Shown in pieces: positions 43,053 through 52,159 of a stretch of DNA of 64,000 bases (within the stretch, counting starts at the first letter, position 1; every line of letters starts with the position of its first letter). The position numbers and the translations under genes are program-made. The notes under the pieces were generated by a model. The model made no database searches and was not told where the DNA came from. It saw nothing but the letters and a program-made list of their open reading frames with translations. The stretch is from assembly GCA_022606425.2 (NCBI GenBank), contig JAHDVF020001024.1, positions 806,001-870,000 of the forward strand, in the 5' to 3' direction. The stretch is from Lepidostoma basale (taxonomy: Eukaryota > Arthropoda > Insecta > Trichoptera > Lepidostomatidae).

Positions 43053-44366
43053 CTAAAGCTTAAGAGCTCCATCTCGCCTCTTCCGATTAAAATTGATGAC
43101 CATCTGCACAATAAAAGAAATACTAAACGAGAGTGAGACCGGAATAAGCCAGATAAAACCTAGTTCACTGAGAGGAATCATCATATAGAAAGGGCCTAAA
43201 AAGGTGAAATTAAAGTAATTGTAGAAAAAATCAAGAAAATTAACGGCAAGACCACAGTAGACTGTAGCTTTAAAGACGAGGGGTGAAAATATTTTATTTT
43301 TATTGAAAAAATTTAATAAAATCAAATTGATCTGTACAGGATAGAGTAGTCCCAAGATGGGGGCGGCAATAATGATAATAGCTGATACACCCAGTTTAGC
43401 AATAAAAATAGCGATCAAGCATAGTAATGCAACAAGTAGTCGATAGTCCACTTTAGGGAAAAGTTGAGCAAAATAGTCGGCCGTCATCGCTACCAAGCCA
43501 CTGCTTGTAGTGACACATGCAATCGCAACGATCAATGCCAAAATTACTGCACTTCGAGAGCCTAAAACCTCGACGAAAATAGCACCTAGAATACCCGTTT
43601 CATCAAGGTCACTACTGATCACTCCACTGTAGTAGGCTCCTAAAATAAGTAGTCCCGCATAAACAGCCACCAAGGCTGCCGTAGCGATAAATCCTGCTCG
43701 AAATAGAATTTTTTCTCTATCCCGCCTGCTTGTATAGCCATAGGCAACAATAGCACTAATCGCAAGGTTAGCTTGAACCGTACTAGCGAGGGCGTCCATT
43801 GTTTGATAGCCACTAATAAAGCCGTAACTAAAGGGCTTTTCGATGGGTAGTGCCCTAAAATTGGCATCATGGTTCCACAAGCCCTTGATGAAAAGGTAGC
43901 CAATCAGTAGAAGGAGAAGCGGCGTCAACACCTTACCAATATAGTCAAACATTTTACTTTTACCTACTGTTAAGATAAATGTAATAACAAAATAGAAAAT
44001 ATAGAATGCTATATCGGGTATTGCTGAGGTGAAGGGCCGTACAGCCAGTTCATAGGTAGTGGCAGCCGTCCGTGGTAGAGCCAGTAGAGAGGCTACTACA
44101 ATTAAAATGAGGGCTGTATAAATTTTTGTAAAGGTCACGCCAACGGAATGACCAAAAGCCTCAATAGAGCCACATCGGTTAAAAGCTAAAAGCCCAAACA
44201 ACGATAGAATAATGGTGAGAGAAAAACCTAGAAGGCTTAAAGGCCATTGAGAGCTGGAATAGTAGCCTATAAACGAGGGGAATATGAGGTTACCAGCACC
44301 AAAAAACATAGCAAATAGGGTAAAGCCCACGATGAAAGAATCAAATAAACTATTGCGCTTGGTCAT
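43053..44366 (-). CDS. brnQ: branched-chain amino acid transporter BrnQ family
   Basis: A 437-residue sodium- or proton-coupled carrier with about 12 hydrophobic segments. Family hallmarks are FTLFAMFFGAGNLIFPSFIG near the start, LLALPRTAATTYELAVRPF, GYQTMDALASTVQANL and GLVAMTADYFAQLFPKV. Imports Leu, Ile and Val. The ATG at 44366 has AGAGA upstream and matches the family start (TKRNSLFDSFIVGF); an extension to 44396 is unlikely. Monocistronic. Confidence 0.94.
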   Translation of the reverse strand: MTKRNSLFDSFIVGFTLFAMFFGAGNLIFPSFIGYYSSSQWPLSLLGFSLTIILSLFGLLAFNRCGSIEAFGHSVGVTFTKIYTALILIVVASLLALPRTAATTYELAVRPFTSAIPDIAFYIFYFVITFILTVGKSKMFDYIGKVLTPLLLLLIGYLFIKGLWNHDANFRALPIEKPFSYGFISGYQTMDALASTVQANLAISAIVAYGYTSRRDREKILFRAGFIATAALVAVYAGLLILGAYYSGVISSDLDETGILGAIFVEVLGSRSAVILALIVAIACVTTSSGLVAMTADYFAQLFPKVDYRLLVALLCLIAIFIAKLGVSAIIIIAAPILGLLYPVQINLILLNFFNKNKIFSPLVFKATVYCGLAVNFLDFFYNYFNFTFLGPFYMMIPLSELGFIWLIPVSLSFSISFIVQMVINFNRKRRDGALKL

Positions 44367-44426
44367 TATATTCTCTATTAAACAATAGGTTAGCACACTG
44401 TGTCAAGTAGAAAGTCGATAATCACA

Positions 44427-45146
44427 CTATTTAATATCAATAATCTTTACTACAGTGCCACCGCTCGACTCTAGAAACAGAGGTGTACTAGAGCCACGAT
44501 ACTCAACCAAGGCCCTACTGGTTACAGAGCCAGTTAGTACTCCATCACTGTTGATCAGTGCTCTACTCCCACTCGACATATTTAGTCTACTACTAGCCAA
44601 AGGGTTAGCCTGCTCAAAGTTGATGATACTGTCTAAGCTAACGCTAGCTACTAGTTGCTGAGTCACTAACCCATACCCCAGCATCGATGAACGGTTTGAA
44701 AGATCAAGTGACAGCAGGCGGAGAGAAAGATCGGTTACCTCGATGGTGCTATAGTCGGATAGCATGATCCTCAACTCTTCTACCCAAGATGGAAGCTTAA
44801 TCAAAACATGATAGCTATCTTGCTGCCCCTCTCCCCCCGTATCACTAAAGAGAAGTTGGCCCTTCATGATCACCGGCTCTTTTTGTAGTCGGCTATCAAT
44901 CAACAATTCAAACTTATCAGCCTTGACTATTTTTACATGATAGCCACGATTGACCACTACCACAGGAAATAAATTTTCGGCCTCAAAAGAGTGGCCTACC
45001 TCTATCGATCGTAAAGAGCCTAGCCCCGGTCTAGCTGTTGTAGCTTGGTGTAGCTCTAGGCTAATGCGAAGAGCGATGATCATCATTAAAATGGTAAAAA
45101 AAATGATGCCCATAAGGTACAGTGAATAACGACTACTTTTCTTCAT
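44427..45146 (-). CDS. membrane-anchored DUF2807-like protein of the ABC operon
   Basis: A 239-residue protein with an N-terminal membrane anchor (about 9-30, LYLMGIIFFTILMMIIAL) and an extracytoplasmic domain with repetitive beta-helix-like strands (VEELRIMLSDYSTIEVTDLSLRLLSLDLSN, GVLTGSVTSRALVEYRGSSTPLFLESSGG, in parts), like the head domain DUF2807. It starts one base after the ABC permease stop with GAGG in the preceding codons. Likely an accessory of the ABC transporter; function unknown. Confidence 0.7.
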   Translation of the reverse strand: MKKSSRYSLYLMGIIFFTILMMIIALRISLELHQATTARPGLGSLRSIEVGHSFEAENLFPVVVVNRGYHVKIVKADKFELLIDSRLQKEPVIMKGQLLFSDTGGEGQQDSYHVLIKLPSWVEELRIMLSDYSTIEVTDLSLRLLSLDLSNRSSMLGYGLVTQQLVASVSLDSIINFEQANPLASSRLNMSSGSRALINSDGVLTGSVTSRALVEYRGSSTPLFLESSGGTVVKIIDIK

Positions 45147-45147
45147 C

Positions 45148-46002
45148 CTAAACCTCGCTCTCTGCAAGCCTTAAGTAGCATAGAAACCAGAAATAGGCAA
45201 CCAAGAGTAGTGAAGGGAGGAGGCCCACAAAGGCCACCAACGAGATGGTGGTGGTGCTATAACTACCCATAAAAGTATTAAAATTAAAGCTAGCCTGCCG
45301 TGAGGAGCCAAAAAAGAGAGAGGCTACGAGGAGGGCAAATAGCACAACGGTAAAGAGAACGACTACAAGGCTGATAAAGGTTTTGACCAGTGATCGGCGA
45401 CCAAACACGATGCTACCATAGGCATAAACAGCATTAAAAAATGCCGTAGAGATAAACTTATAGATGAAGTAATAGATCGCTAACTCTTTGTAAATAATTA
45501 CATTAACCATGGACACCAAGTATTGATCTCGGTAGCTTGCTGATAACAGGAAGAGGCTATAGTCATCCATGTTTCCATTAAAAAGATGCCTCACACTCCC
45601 TAACAGAGATGCAATCATTAATAGAGTAAAGAAAACCAGTGGAAACAAGATAAAGCTGATAAACCAAGCTGTAACAACTTTTTCTGCCGTTGTTGTCGGG
45701 TTAGTCAGATAAAAAAAGTTGTCAGGAGATCTTCTAGCATGCTTAAAGACAGAACTTGCAATCAAGATGGCGGCAAGGGGATAAAGCGTTGCCGCAAAAA
45801 AGTTTATAATCGAATAGGAAGAGGAGGGATCAGAAATATTTAAAAATAGAACTAATAGCACCGCTAGGCAGATCATGACAAGGGCTATGTCACTATAAAA
45901 AAGAGCCAACTCTCTTTTAATATTAAGCCAAAGTCGCCGACCATCGAGATGCTTATTAAGAAAATGTTCAATGTTATTACCTAACAAGCCTCTGTCACTC
46001 AA
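45148..46002 (-). CDS. ABC transporter permease-like membrane protein
   Basis: A 284-residue protein with six hydrophobic segments (about 35-55, 65-85, 105-130, 165-190, 205-230, 245-275), typical of ABC-2-type permease subunits. It overlaps the 3' end of the ATPase gene by 8 bases and precedes the DUF2807-like gene. No conserved signature beyond topology; role inferred from context. Exports or senses an unknown substrate. Confidence 0.75.
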   Translation of the reverse strand: MSDRGLLGNNIEHFLNKHLDGRRLWLNIKRELALFYSDIALVMICLAVLLVLFLNISDPSSSYSIINFFAATLYPLAAILIASSVFKHARRSPDNFFYLTNPTTTAEKVVTAWFISFILFPLVFFTLLMIASLLGSVRHLFNGNMDDYSLFLLSASYRDQYLVSMVNVIIYKELAIYYFIYKFISTAFFNAVYAYGSIVFGRRSLVKTFISLVVVLFTVVLFALLVASLFFGSSRQASFNFNTFMGSYSTTTISLVAFVGLLPSLLLVAYFWFLCYLRLAESEV

Positions 46003-46846
46003 GAGCTACATCCTCCCTGCCACCACTAAGAATCGCTGGGTTATTGATGACACCACTAAAAAAGAGCTCAAGGTCAAGCTTTTGCCCAGCCTCCCTACCA
46101 TCCCTGTAGTGTAGCGATAAAAATCCTTCCTCATCTTCCTCATAATAGAGTGCCTGAGGGCTAGGCTCTCCTATGCTTTTTAGCATGGTAAACTGCTGAT
46201 TAATGCTCGCCATGCTGCTAGAGAGCAGTAGCTTCCCTTCATTTAAGATAATAATAGAGTCGATGATTGATGCTAGATCACGTGCCTGATGAGTACTAAT
46301 AATGCACGCACGATCCTGATCTACCCCCTGCCCTATAAGCTTACGTAACTTACCTTTACTAGGGATATCAAGCCCGTTAGTTGGCTCATCAAGTAAAATA
46401 AGGTTGCTATTAGTTGCCAGACCAAAGGCGATCAGAAATTTTTTCCTCTGTCCTAGGCTATACCTATTAATTGACATCGTTAAATCAAGCTCAAATTCAT
46501 CTAAAGCCTTGTAAAAAAATGAAGAAGAAAATTTTGGATAAAATGGAGCCGTTAATTGCTCATATTGATCGACCTTGATAGGGGGTAGGCCAAACTCCTC
46601 AGGAAGAAAAAAAAGGTCGGCCAAAAAACTAACATCCCGCTCGGCAGGATTCAAGCCATTGACCGCTATAGAGCCACCTTCAGCATGCAGTAGCCCACTC
46701 AATAGTTTAAGCAGTGTGCTCTTTCCTTCTCCATTTTTACCCAGTAGTCCATAAATATGGCCACCCTCTAAAGTAGTCGTTAGAGATTGCAACACACTCT
46801 TGCGACCATTTTTATAGCGGTAGCTAAGATCTTCTAGCTTAATCAA
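45995..46846 (-). CDS. ABC transporter ATP-binding protein
   Basis: A 283-residue ATPase: Walker A GLLGKNGEGKSTLL, signature NRYSLGQRKKF (YSLGQ for LSGGQ), Walker B NLILLDEPTNGLD, D-loop and switch His in IISTHQARDL. It matches the YtrB/drug-export type with an additional C-terminal region. The start is TTG (46846), the only plausible one at the family position (IKLEDLSYRYKNG); GGGGTG is 8 bases upstream. It follows the EF-G terminator and begins the ATPase-permease-DUF2807 operon. Confidence 0.92.
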   Translation of the reverse strand: MIKLEDLSYRYKNGRKSVLQSLTTTLEGGHIYGLLGKNGEGKSTLLKLLSGLLHAEGGSIAVNGLNPAERDVSFLADLFFLPEEFGLPPIKVDQYEQLTAPFYPKFSSSFFYKALDEFELDLTMSINRYSLGQRKKFLIAFGLATNSNLILLDEPTNGLDIPSKGKLRKLIGQGVDQDRACIISTHQARDLASIIDSIIILNEGKLLLSSSMASINQQFTMLKSIGEPSPQALYYEEDEEGFLSLHYRDGREAGQKLDLELFFSGVINNPAILSGGREDVALE

Positions 46847-46871
46847 TTAAGGAGCACCCCACACTATTTTA

Positions 46872-46910
46872 TAATTAAAAGCCCCCAGTCTAGGTTCCAG
46901 ACGGAGGGCT
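46872..46910 (-). terminator. intrinsic terminator after EF-G
   Basis: Minus strand: AGCCCTCCGTCT (46910-46899) pairs with AGACTGGGGGCT (46891-46880) at 11 of 12 positions with one G-T, followed by TTTTAATT. It separates the EF-G gene from the ABC operon. Confidence 0.85.
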
Positions 46911-46916
46911 CTCTTT

Positions 46917-49004
46917 TTAGGCATTACCCTCTTTACGTTTTGCTTCATAGGCTCTAATGAGATCCTCGGTAACATTACTAGGTGCCTTGGCATATTTGGC
47001 AAACTCCATACTAAATTCGGCCTTGCCCTGTGTATTGCTACGCAGCGTTGTTGAGTAGCCAAACATCTCACTGAGTGGCACTTCAGCCTCAACCATGCAG
47101 TTATTGCCCTCTTCGGTACTGCCTAAAATCATCCCGCGGCGCTGATTGATACTACCAAAAATCGCACCCTGAAATTCGCTAGGACCCTCAACAACAACCT
47201 TCATAATTGGCTCTAAAATCTGTGGGCCAGCCTTAACGTAGGCTTCGCGGAAGGCACCACGTGCCGCCTGCTGAAAGGCCATATCGCTTGAGTCAACAGG
47301 GTGATACTGCCCGTCGTTAATAGTAACCTTAACACCTACAATAGGAAAACCTATCAGGCTACCCTTATCAAGGCAGCTACGAAAACCCTTATCGCAACTA
47401 GGCACATATTCACTAGGAATCGATCCACCCTTGATTGAGTTAACAAATTCATAGTCGCCCTCATCCATCGGCTGCATAAATCCTGCCACCCGGCCATACT
47501 GGCCACTACCACCCGTCTGCTTTTTGTGGGTGTAGTTAAAGACGGCCTCTTTACTGATCGCCTCTCTGTAGGCAACCTGGGGCATACCCGTCTCTACTTC
47601 AGCCTTATACTCTCTTTTCATGCGTTCGACATAGACTTCAAGATGAAGCTCGCCCATGCCCTGAATAATTGTTTGATTACTTTCAGGATCAACAAAAGTA
47701 CGAAAGGTAGGATCCTCTTTGGTAAAACGATTTAACGCCTTCGCCATGTTATCGGCTGCCTTTTTATCGACAGGAGTGATCGAGAGGCTAATAACCGGAT
47801 TTGGCACAAACATACTGGTCATACTATAGTTAATTTTTGTATCACAAAAGGTATCACCGCTGGCACATTCGATACCAAAAAGAGCGGCGATATCGCCGGC
47901 AGGTGTCTCTGTTATATCAGACATCTCATTACTATGCATGCGTACAAGCCGACCGACCTTAAACTTTTTGCGGGTACGGGTGTTGTAAAGTTCATCACCC
48001 TTCTTTATTTTACCTTGGTAGACACGAATATAGGTAACCTGTCCATACTGCCCATCATCAAGCTTAAAGGCTAGTGCAACGCTAGGGTCGTTTTCGTTAC
48101 TGCTCAATATCACCTCTGCCTCATCTTTATCAAGATCAAGCGCCTTGTTTTCAACATCAGAGGGATTAGGTAGGTAGGCTAAAACGGCATCAAGCAGAGG
48201 CTGGATCGCCTTGTTTTTATAAGCAGAGCCCATCATGACAGGAACAAGTTTTTCAGCAATGGTGCCAAGGCGAATCGCCTTAACAATCATCTCGACAGGG
48301 ATGCTGCTATGATCCTCATTCTCCATCATCAGCTCCATAAGCTCATCATCAAAAAGGCTTACCTCATCAAGCATGAGGGCTCTTTTTTCCTCTGCTTCAT
48401 CCATCAAATGGGCCGGGATATCGCTCTCGCTCATCACGCCATCTTCATCAAAACGCAAAGCTCTCATGCTAATAAGGTCAACAACACCCTCCATCTTCTC
48501 TTCAAGACCAATCGGTATCTGAATTAAAACAGCATTAAGATTCAACTTTTCACGAAGCTGCTCTTTAACTCGGTAGGGGTTGGCACCCGTGCGGTCACAT
48601 TTGTTAATAAAGGCGATACGAGGAACATGGTAGCGTTTAAGCTGGCGGTCAACCGTGATCGACTGGCTCTGTACACCAGCAACCGAGCATAGTACTAAAA
48701 TAGCACCATCGAGCACACGCAATGATCGCTCTACTTCAATGGTAAAATCAACGTGACCTGGAGTATCGATAACATTAATGTCATATTCTTTCCACTTCAC
48801 ATTGGTGGCAGCCGAGGTAATGGTGATACCACGCTCCCTCTCGAGCTCCATGTGATCCATGGTGGCCCCAACGCCATCCTTCCCTCTAACCTCATGGATG
48901 GAGTGAATTTTGTCACAAAAGAAAAGAATACGCTCAGTTAAGGTGGTTTTACCCGAGTCAATATGTGCACTAATGCCAATGTTACGTACTTTTTGAATGT
49001 CCAT
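46917..49004 (-). CDS. fusA: elongation factor G, mitochondrial/spirochaete EFG1 type
   Basis: A 695-residue translation GTPase. G1 is [10 protein letters not shown], where typical bacterial EF-G has AHIDAGKTT; G2 [11 protein letters not shown]3 DTPGHVDF; G4 NKCD. The stretch [23 protein letters not shown] and many other blocks match mitochondrial EF-G1, the class called spdEFG1 in spirochaetes. Domains II, III, IV ([13 protein letters not shown]) and V ([16 protein letters not shown]) are all present. It drives translocation, possibly alone or with a second EF-G paralogue encoded elsewhere. Divergent from the desulfoferrodoxin gene. Confidence 0.96.
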   Translation of the reverse strand: MDIQKVRNIGISAHIDSGKTTLTERILFFCDKIHSIHEVRGKDGVGATMDHMELERERGITITSAATNVKWKEYDINVIDTPGHVDFTIEVERSLRVLDGAILVLCSVAGVQSQSITVDRQLKRYHVPRIAFINKCDRTGANPYRVKEQLREKLNLNAVLIQIPIGLEEKMEGVVDLISMRALRFDEDGVMSESDIPAHLMDEAEEKRALMLDEVSLFDDELMELMMENEDHSSIPVEMIVKAIRLGTIAEKLVPVMMGSAYKNKAIQPLLDAVLAYLPNPSDVENKALDLDKDEAEVILSSNENDPSVALAFKLDDGQYGQVTYIRVYQGKIKKGDELYNTRTRKKFKVGRLVRMHSNEMSDITETPAGDIAALFGIECASGDTFCDTKINYSMTSMFVPNPVISLSITPVDKKAADNMAKALNRFTKEDPTFRTFVDPESNQTIIQGMGELHLEVYVERMKREYKAEVETGMPQVAYREAISKEAVFNYTHKKQTGGSGQYGRVAGFMQPMDEGDYEFVNSIKGGSIPSEYVPSCDKGFRSCLDKGSLIGFPIVGVKVTINDGQYHPVDSSDMAFQQAARGAFREAYVKAGPQILEPIMKVVVEGPSEFQGAIFGSINQRRGMILGSTEEGNNCMVEAEVPLSEMFGYSTTLRSNTQGKAEFSMEFAKYAKAPSNVTEDLIRAYEAKRKEGNA

Positions 49005-49111
49005 ACGGTTTTCAATACCTCTTTTAATAATTATTTACTATATTTTATTTTTCATTATATATTATTTTTCAAGATCTATTCAATAGATCTTTCTGCTTTT
49101 AATAGGCTAAC

Positions 49112-49140
49112 TTGATAAAATAGCTTTAATTAACTTTTAT
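49112..49140 (+). promoter_or_regulatory. promoter of the desulfoferrodoxin-ferritin genes
   Basis: TTGATA (49112-49117), 17-base spacer, TTTTAT (49135-49140), about 85 bases before the first ATG. No clear PerR or Fur box was recognised. Confidence 0.4.
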
Positions 49141-49224
49141 CGTTAAATTATTAGATTTTTTATGAAAAAAATGTTATTATGAGAGTCGTAATTGAAATAA
49201 ATCGTATCAAGGAGATCTAATCAT

Positions 49225-49608
49225 ATGAATGAACGTTATCAAATTTATCGGTGTGCCCACTGCGGTAATGTCGTTGAACTACTAGAGGCACACAATGGCA
49301 CACTTAGCTGCTGCTCCTCCCCTATGTCCCCTGTTGTTAGCAACACAACCGATGCCTCACAAGAAAAACATCTACCCCTTATCGAACGAACGGCCAAGGG
49401 CTACATGGTAACCATCGGCTCTGTCCTCCATCCCATGGATGATAAGCACTACATCGAGATGATCGAGCTTTCTGCTGATGGTCACCGCTATACAAAATAT
49501 CTAAACCCAGGCGATGCACCATCGTATGAGTTCTACCTTCCCGAAGCCAAAAATGTTAGTGCCCGTGAATATTGTAACCTTCATGGTCTTTGGCAAAGCG
49601 ATAAATAA
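49225..49608 (+). CDS. dfx: desulfoferrodoxin (superoxide reductase)
   Basis: A 127-residue two-domain enzyme that reduces superoxide to peroxide without producing oxygen. The N-terminal desulforedoxin domain has Cys10, Cys13, Cys29 and Cys30 (center I). Center II ligands are present: His49, His69, His75, Cys117 and His120, with the activating Glu-Lys loop as QEKH (47-49). SD AAGGAG precedes the ATG. It is followed by ferritin and rubredoxin genes, which supply iron storage and the electron donor. Confidence 0.97.
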   Translation: MNERYQIYRCAHCGNVVELLEAHNGTLSCCSSPMSPVVSNTTDASQEKHLPLIERTAKGYMVTIGSVLHPMDDKHYIEMIELSADGHRYTKYLNPGDAPSYEFYLPEAKNVSAREYCNLHGLWQSDK

Positions 49609-49628
49609 ATTAAAAGGAGAATTAACTG

Positions 49629-50123
49629 ATGAAAATGAATCCCGATCTTGAAAAAGCTTTTAACCTTCAACTGCATGAAGAAATTAGCAACTGGTATAAC
49701 TATAGTGCCATAGCACAATGGTTTACTAACCAAAATCTTAATGGCTTTGCTAGCTGGATGCGCCTGCAGGCTACAGAAGAGTTAACCCATGCTGACCGTC
49801 TGCGCAGCTACCTTGATACACGCGATAATACCGTGCACTACCAAGCAATTGCGGCACCACAAACTGACTGGAAAAAGCCACTTGAGGTTATCATGGCTGT
49901 CTATAACCTAGAGATTGCAGGTTCAACCTCGATCAATAAGCTTGCAAAAATGGCATTCGATCTAGGAGACTTAGGTGCCTACACTGAATTACAGTGGTTT
50001 ATTACCGAGCAAGAAGAGGAAGAGGAGCAGGTGCGTGATGTTGTAGAGAAGCTACAAATGGTCGGCGATAGTAACCATACCCTTTACCTCCTTGATAAAG
50101 AGATGAAGAAACGCTTAGTATAA
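49629..50123 (+). CDS. ftn: ferritin (bacterial, non-haem)
   Basis: A 164-residue four-helix protein that oxidises and stores iron. Ferroxidase ligands appear in LQLHEEISNWYNYSA (first Glu), QATEELTHADRL (ExxH), LEIAGSTS and WFITEQEEEEEQ. It has no haem Met of bacterioferritin. SD AAAGGAG precedes the ATG, 20 bases after the desulfoferrodoxin gene. Limiting free iron complements superoxide removal. Confidence 0.96.
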   Translation: MKMNPDLEKAFNLQLHEEISNWYNYSAIAQWFTNQNLNGFASWMRLQATEELTHADRLRSYLDTRDNTVHYQAIAAPQTDWKKPLEVIMAVYNLEIAGSTSINKLAKMAFDLGDLGAYTELQWFITEQEEEEEQVRDVVEKLQMVGDSNHTLYLLDKEMKKRLV

Positions 50124-50127
50124 TTTT

Positions 50128-50151
50128 AGCCCCTAGGGCTCTAGCTTTTTT
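50128..50151 (+). terminator. possible terminator after ferritin
   Basis: AGCCC (50128-50132) and GGGCT (50136-50140) form a short tight stem, followed by CTAGC and six T (50146-50151). The gap before the T-run makes it weak, so some read-through into the rubredoxin gene is likely. Confidence 0.45.
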
Positions 50152-50203
50152 ATCTACTTTATGGTAGGGTGAAAAATATTATTTAATGAAGGAGATTTTT
50201 TTT

Positions 50204-50362
50204 ATGATGCAACACATATGTGATTTATGCGGTTATATTTATGACCCTGCTATTGGTGATCCTGAGCACGGTGTTAAACCTGGCACAGCATTTGAAGATT
50301 TACCCCCAGACTGGACATGTCCTCTTTGTGGTGCAGGTGTTGATGAATTTAGCCCTGTATAG
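50204..50362 (+). CDS. rub: rubredoxin
   Basis: A 52-residue gene too short for usual ORF cut-offs. The protein has two CxxC pairs, CDLCGY and CPLCGA, around a single iron, with [18 protein letters not shown] as in classical rubredoxins. SD GGAG is 9 bases upstream. It donates electrons to desulfoferrodoxin. It ends in a clear terminator. Position 80 bases after ferritin suggests a shared stress unit. Confidence 0.96.
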   Translation: MMQHICDLCGYIYDPAIGDPEHGVKPGTAFEDLPPDWTCPLCGAGVDEFSPV

Positions 50363-50372
50363 GCTGTAAATA

Positions 50373-50405
50373 AAAAAGGCATCTTCCACAGATGCCTTTT
50401 TTCTT
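50373..50405 (+). terminator. intrinsic terminator after rubredoxin
   Basis: GGCATC (50378-50383) and GATGCC (50391-50396) form a 6-bp stem with a 7-base loop, flanked by A6 and T6 tracts, so it works in both directions for the convergent rub and nifU genes. Confidence 0.87.
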
Positions 50406-50422
50406 ATATCTGCACGATTACA

Positions 50423-51382
50423 TTAAAGAATTACATCGATGAGTGGGCTTAAAGCATTTTGCAAAGCATTTTCAATACCCATCCGTGTTCCTTGAGAAGA
50501 GCTTGCACAGCCCTTACATGCTCCATGAAAGTCAAGCTGTACAACCAACCGACCATCAACCTCTCTAAAATCGGCTATCGAAGCGCTACCCCCATCGCGT
50601 GCTAAAAAGGGAGCAATCTGCTCTTCCATAAATTCTTCAATTTTCTTACTCTTTTGAAACATTGTCATCTGCCTAAAGGAGATATCTTTAGCACCTGCCG
50701 CTAGGCTCTCTTGAGCCATTTCAGCTAAGGTATCCTCTAAAATATCGACAAGGTAAAAATCTTTTGCCTCATGTCCACCCGGCTTGACACAGCTCTTACA
50801 AAAAGCTCCAGCCTTCGTATACTGAGTAATCTCCTCTACGGTTGTTAAGTTATTGATACGAATCGCATCAATGACGGTATTACGTCGTACTTGAGCACAC
50901 TCACAAACAATTTCATTATCATCAAAGTCGCTCTTATCCTTACCGTAATAGATGGCTGCAGCCTCTTTGATTGCATCATAAGCCATCACACTGCAGTGCA
51001 TCTTTTGAGGTGGCACGGCAGGATTATCTGGCTCATCTCGTAGAGCATGCTCCACATCGATGTTGGTAATTTTTACTACTTCATCAACCTTTTTACCAAT
51101 ACACATTTCAGTCATCATATCGCTTGCAGCAATGGCGGTACCACAACCAAAGCTCTTAAACTTTGCATTAATAATAGTACCGGTACTATCGACTAACCAA
51201 TAGAGCCTAACAGCATCACCACAACTTTCTGCACCATAATCAGCTACAATGAGCCGTGTGTTACTTTGTGTTGCATCCTCTTCCGTTAGGTCGCCTCTGT
51301 TTTTAGGATCATCCATTCTAGCACCCACTTTTTTGCTGTAGTGCTCCCATAATGATCCACCAATTAAATCGCTCTTTGCCAT
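50423..51382 (-). CDS. nifU: NifU-type iron-sulfur scaffold protein
   Basis: A 319-residue three-domain scaffold. IscU-like domain (about 1-135) with VADYGAESCGD, KSFGCGTAIAASDMM and KMHCSVMAYDAI; central BFD-like [2Fe-2S] domain (about 155-205) with CECAQ and CKSCVKPGGHE; C-terminal NifU domain with LDFHGACKGCASSSQG (CxxC). It builds clusters from sulfur of a cysteine desulfurase, which is not encoded next to it. SD AAGGAG precedes the ATG. A hairpin of about 7 bp (51394-51415) lies just before the SD. Confidence 0.95.
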   Translation of the reverse strand: MAKSDLIGGSLWEHYSKKVGARMDDPKNRGDLTEEDATQSNTRLIVADYGAESCGDAVRLYWLVDSTGTIINAKFKSFGCGTAIAASDMMTEMCIGKKVDEVVKITNIDVEHALRDEPDNPAVPPQKMHCSVMAYDAIKEAAAIYYGKDKSDFDDNEIVCECAQVRRNTVIDAIRINNLTTVEEITQYTKAGAFCKSCVKPGGHEAKDFYLVDILEDTLAEMAQESLAAGAKDISFRQMTMFQKSKKIEEFMEEQIAPFLARDGGSASIADFREVDGRLVVQLDFHGACKGCASSSQGTRMGIENALQNALSPLIDVIL

Positions 51383-51561
51383 TTTTTCTCCTTGAGGTCG
51401 GTTAAAGGCCGCCTCACAATATAGAAAGCTTTTTACTCTCTTTTGTAATATTTAACTACTATTGTTTTAATATACACTTTTTTTTTTAGCTTGCCTATAG
51501 ACTTTTATATAAGATTATAGTTTACTTAGATGAAGAATATAGATCGTAGGAGAGTTGTTTA

Positions 51562-52104
51562 ATGAATATTTTAATGATCTTTGGTCATCCCGACATCTCA
51601 TCATCACGTGTAAGCAAAAAATGGCTAGAGCTAGCCAGCAAAGAGAGCAATATAACTAGCCATGTACTTTCACAGGCTCATACCAATTGGCAATTTGATG
51701 TTGCTGCTGAGCAAAATATACTAGAAAAAGCAGAGCGCATCGTTCTTGTCTATCCCATTCAATGGTACGGTACTCCTGCTATTTTGAAAAAATGGTTAGA
51801 TGATGTTTGGCTAGCGGGATGGGCCTATGGTAAAGATGGTGATAAACTTGCCGGTAAAGAGCTCATCATTGCGACCCACGGTGCAGGCCCCATGGCGGCC
51901 TACCGTCTTGGTGGTAGTAACATGAATAGTGTTGATGACTATTTAAGAGGATGGGCAGCAACGGCTAACTACTGCAAGCTGCTCTACCGCCCTGGCTATA
52001 CACTCTTTGATGTCTACTCTCACGATGATGATGCCATCGCAAAGGCTGGGAAAGAGATGCTAGGCTTTATGACTGCAACTAACTACCGTTCACCCAATAT
52101 TTAG
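51562..52104 (+). CDS. NAD(P)H:quinone oxidoreductase, flavodoxin fold
   Basis: A 180-residue flavoprotein of the KefF/MdaB/DT-diaphorase family. MNILMIFGHPDISSSRVSKKW binds FMN phosphate, and VLVYPIQWYGTPAILKKWLDDVWLAGWAYG is the family core; GAGPMAAYRLGGSNMNS follows. It reduces quinones by two electrons. SD AGGAG precedes the ATG. Divergent from nifU, with which it shares the redox-defence context. Substrate not determined. Confidence 0.9.
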   Translation: MNILMIFGHPDISSSRVSKKWLELASKESNITSHVLSQAHTNWQFDVAAEQNILEKAERIVLVYPIQWYGTPAILKKWLDDVWLAGWAYGKDGDKLAGKELIIATHGAGPMAAYRLGGSNMNSVDDYLRGWAATANYCKLLYRPGYTLFDVYSHDDDAIAKAGKEMLGFMTATNYRSPNI

Positions 52105-52111
52105 CTTCTTC

Positions 52112-52150
52112 ATTGATAGCCTCTCTTTGAGGCTATCAATTAGTTTACTT
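52112..52150. terminator. bidirectional terminator between the oxidoreductase gene and proS
   Basis: ATTGATAGCCTC (52112-52123) and GAGGCTATCAAT (52129-52140) form a perfect 12-bp stem with a 5-base loop, TCTTT, followed on the plus strand by TAGTTT. Confidence 0.8.
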
Positions 52151-52159
52151 ACTCTTACC

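Noticed and set aside
51394..51415. GC-rich hairpin just upstream of the nifU SD, considered as a riboswitch or IscR site
   Set aside because: Only about 7 bp with a mismatch; no match to a known riboswitch or IscR motif, so mentioned only in the nifU entry.
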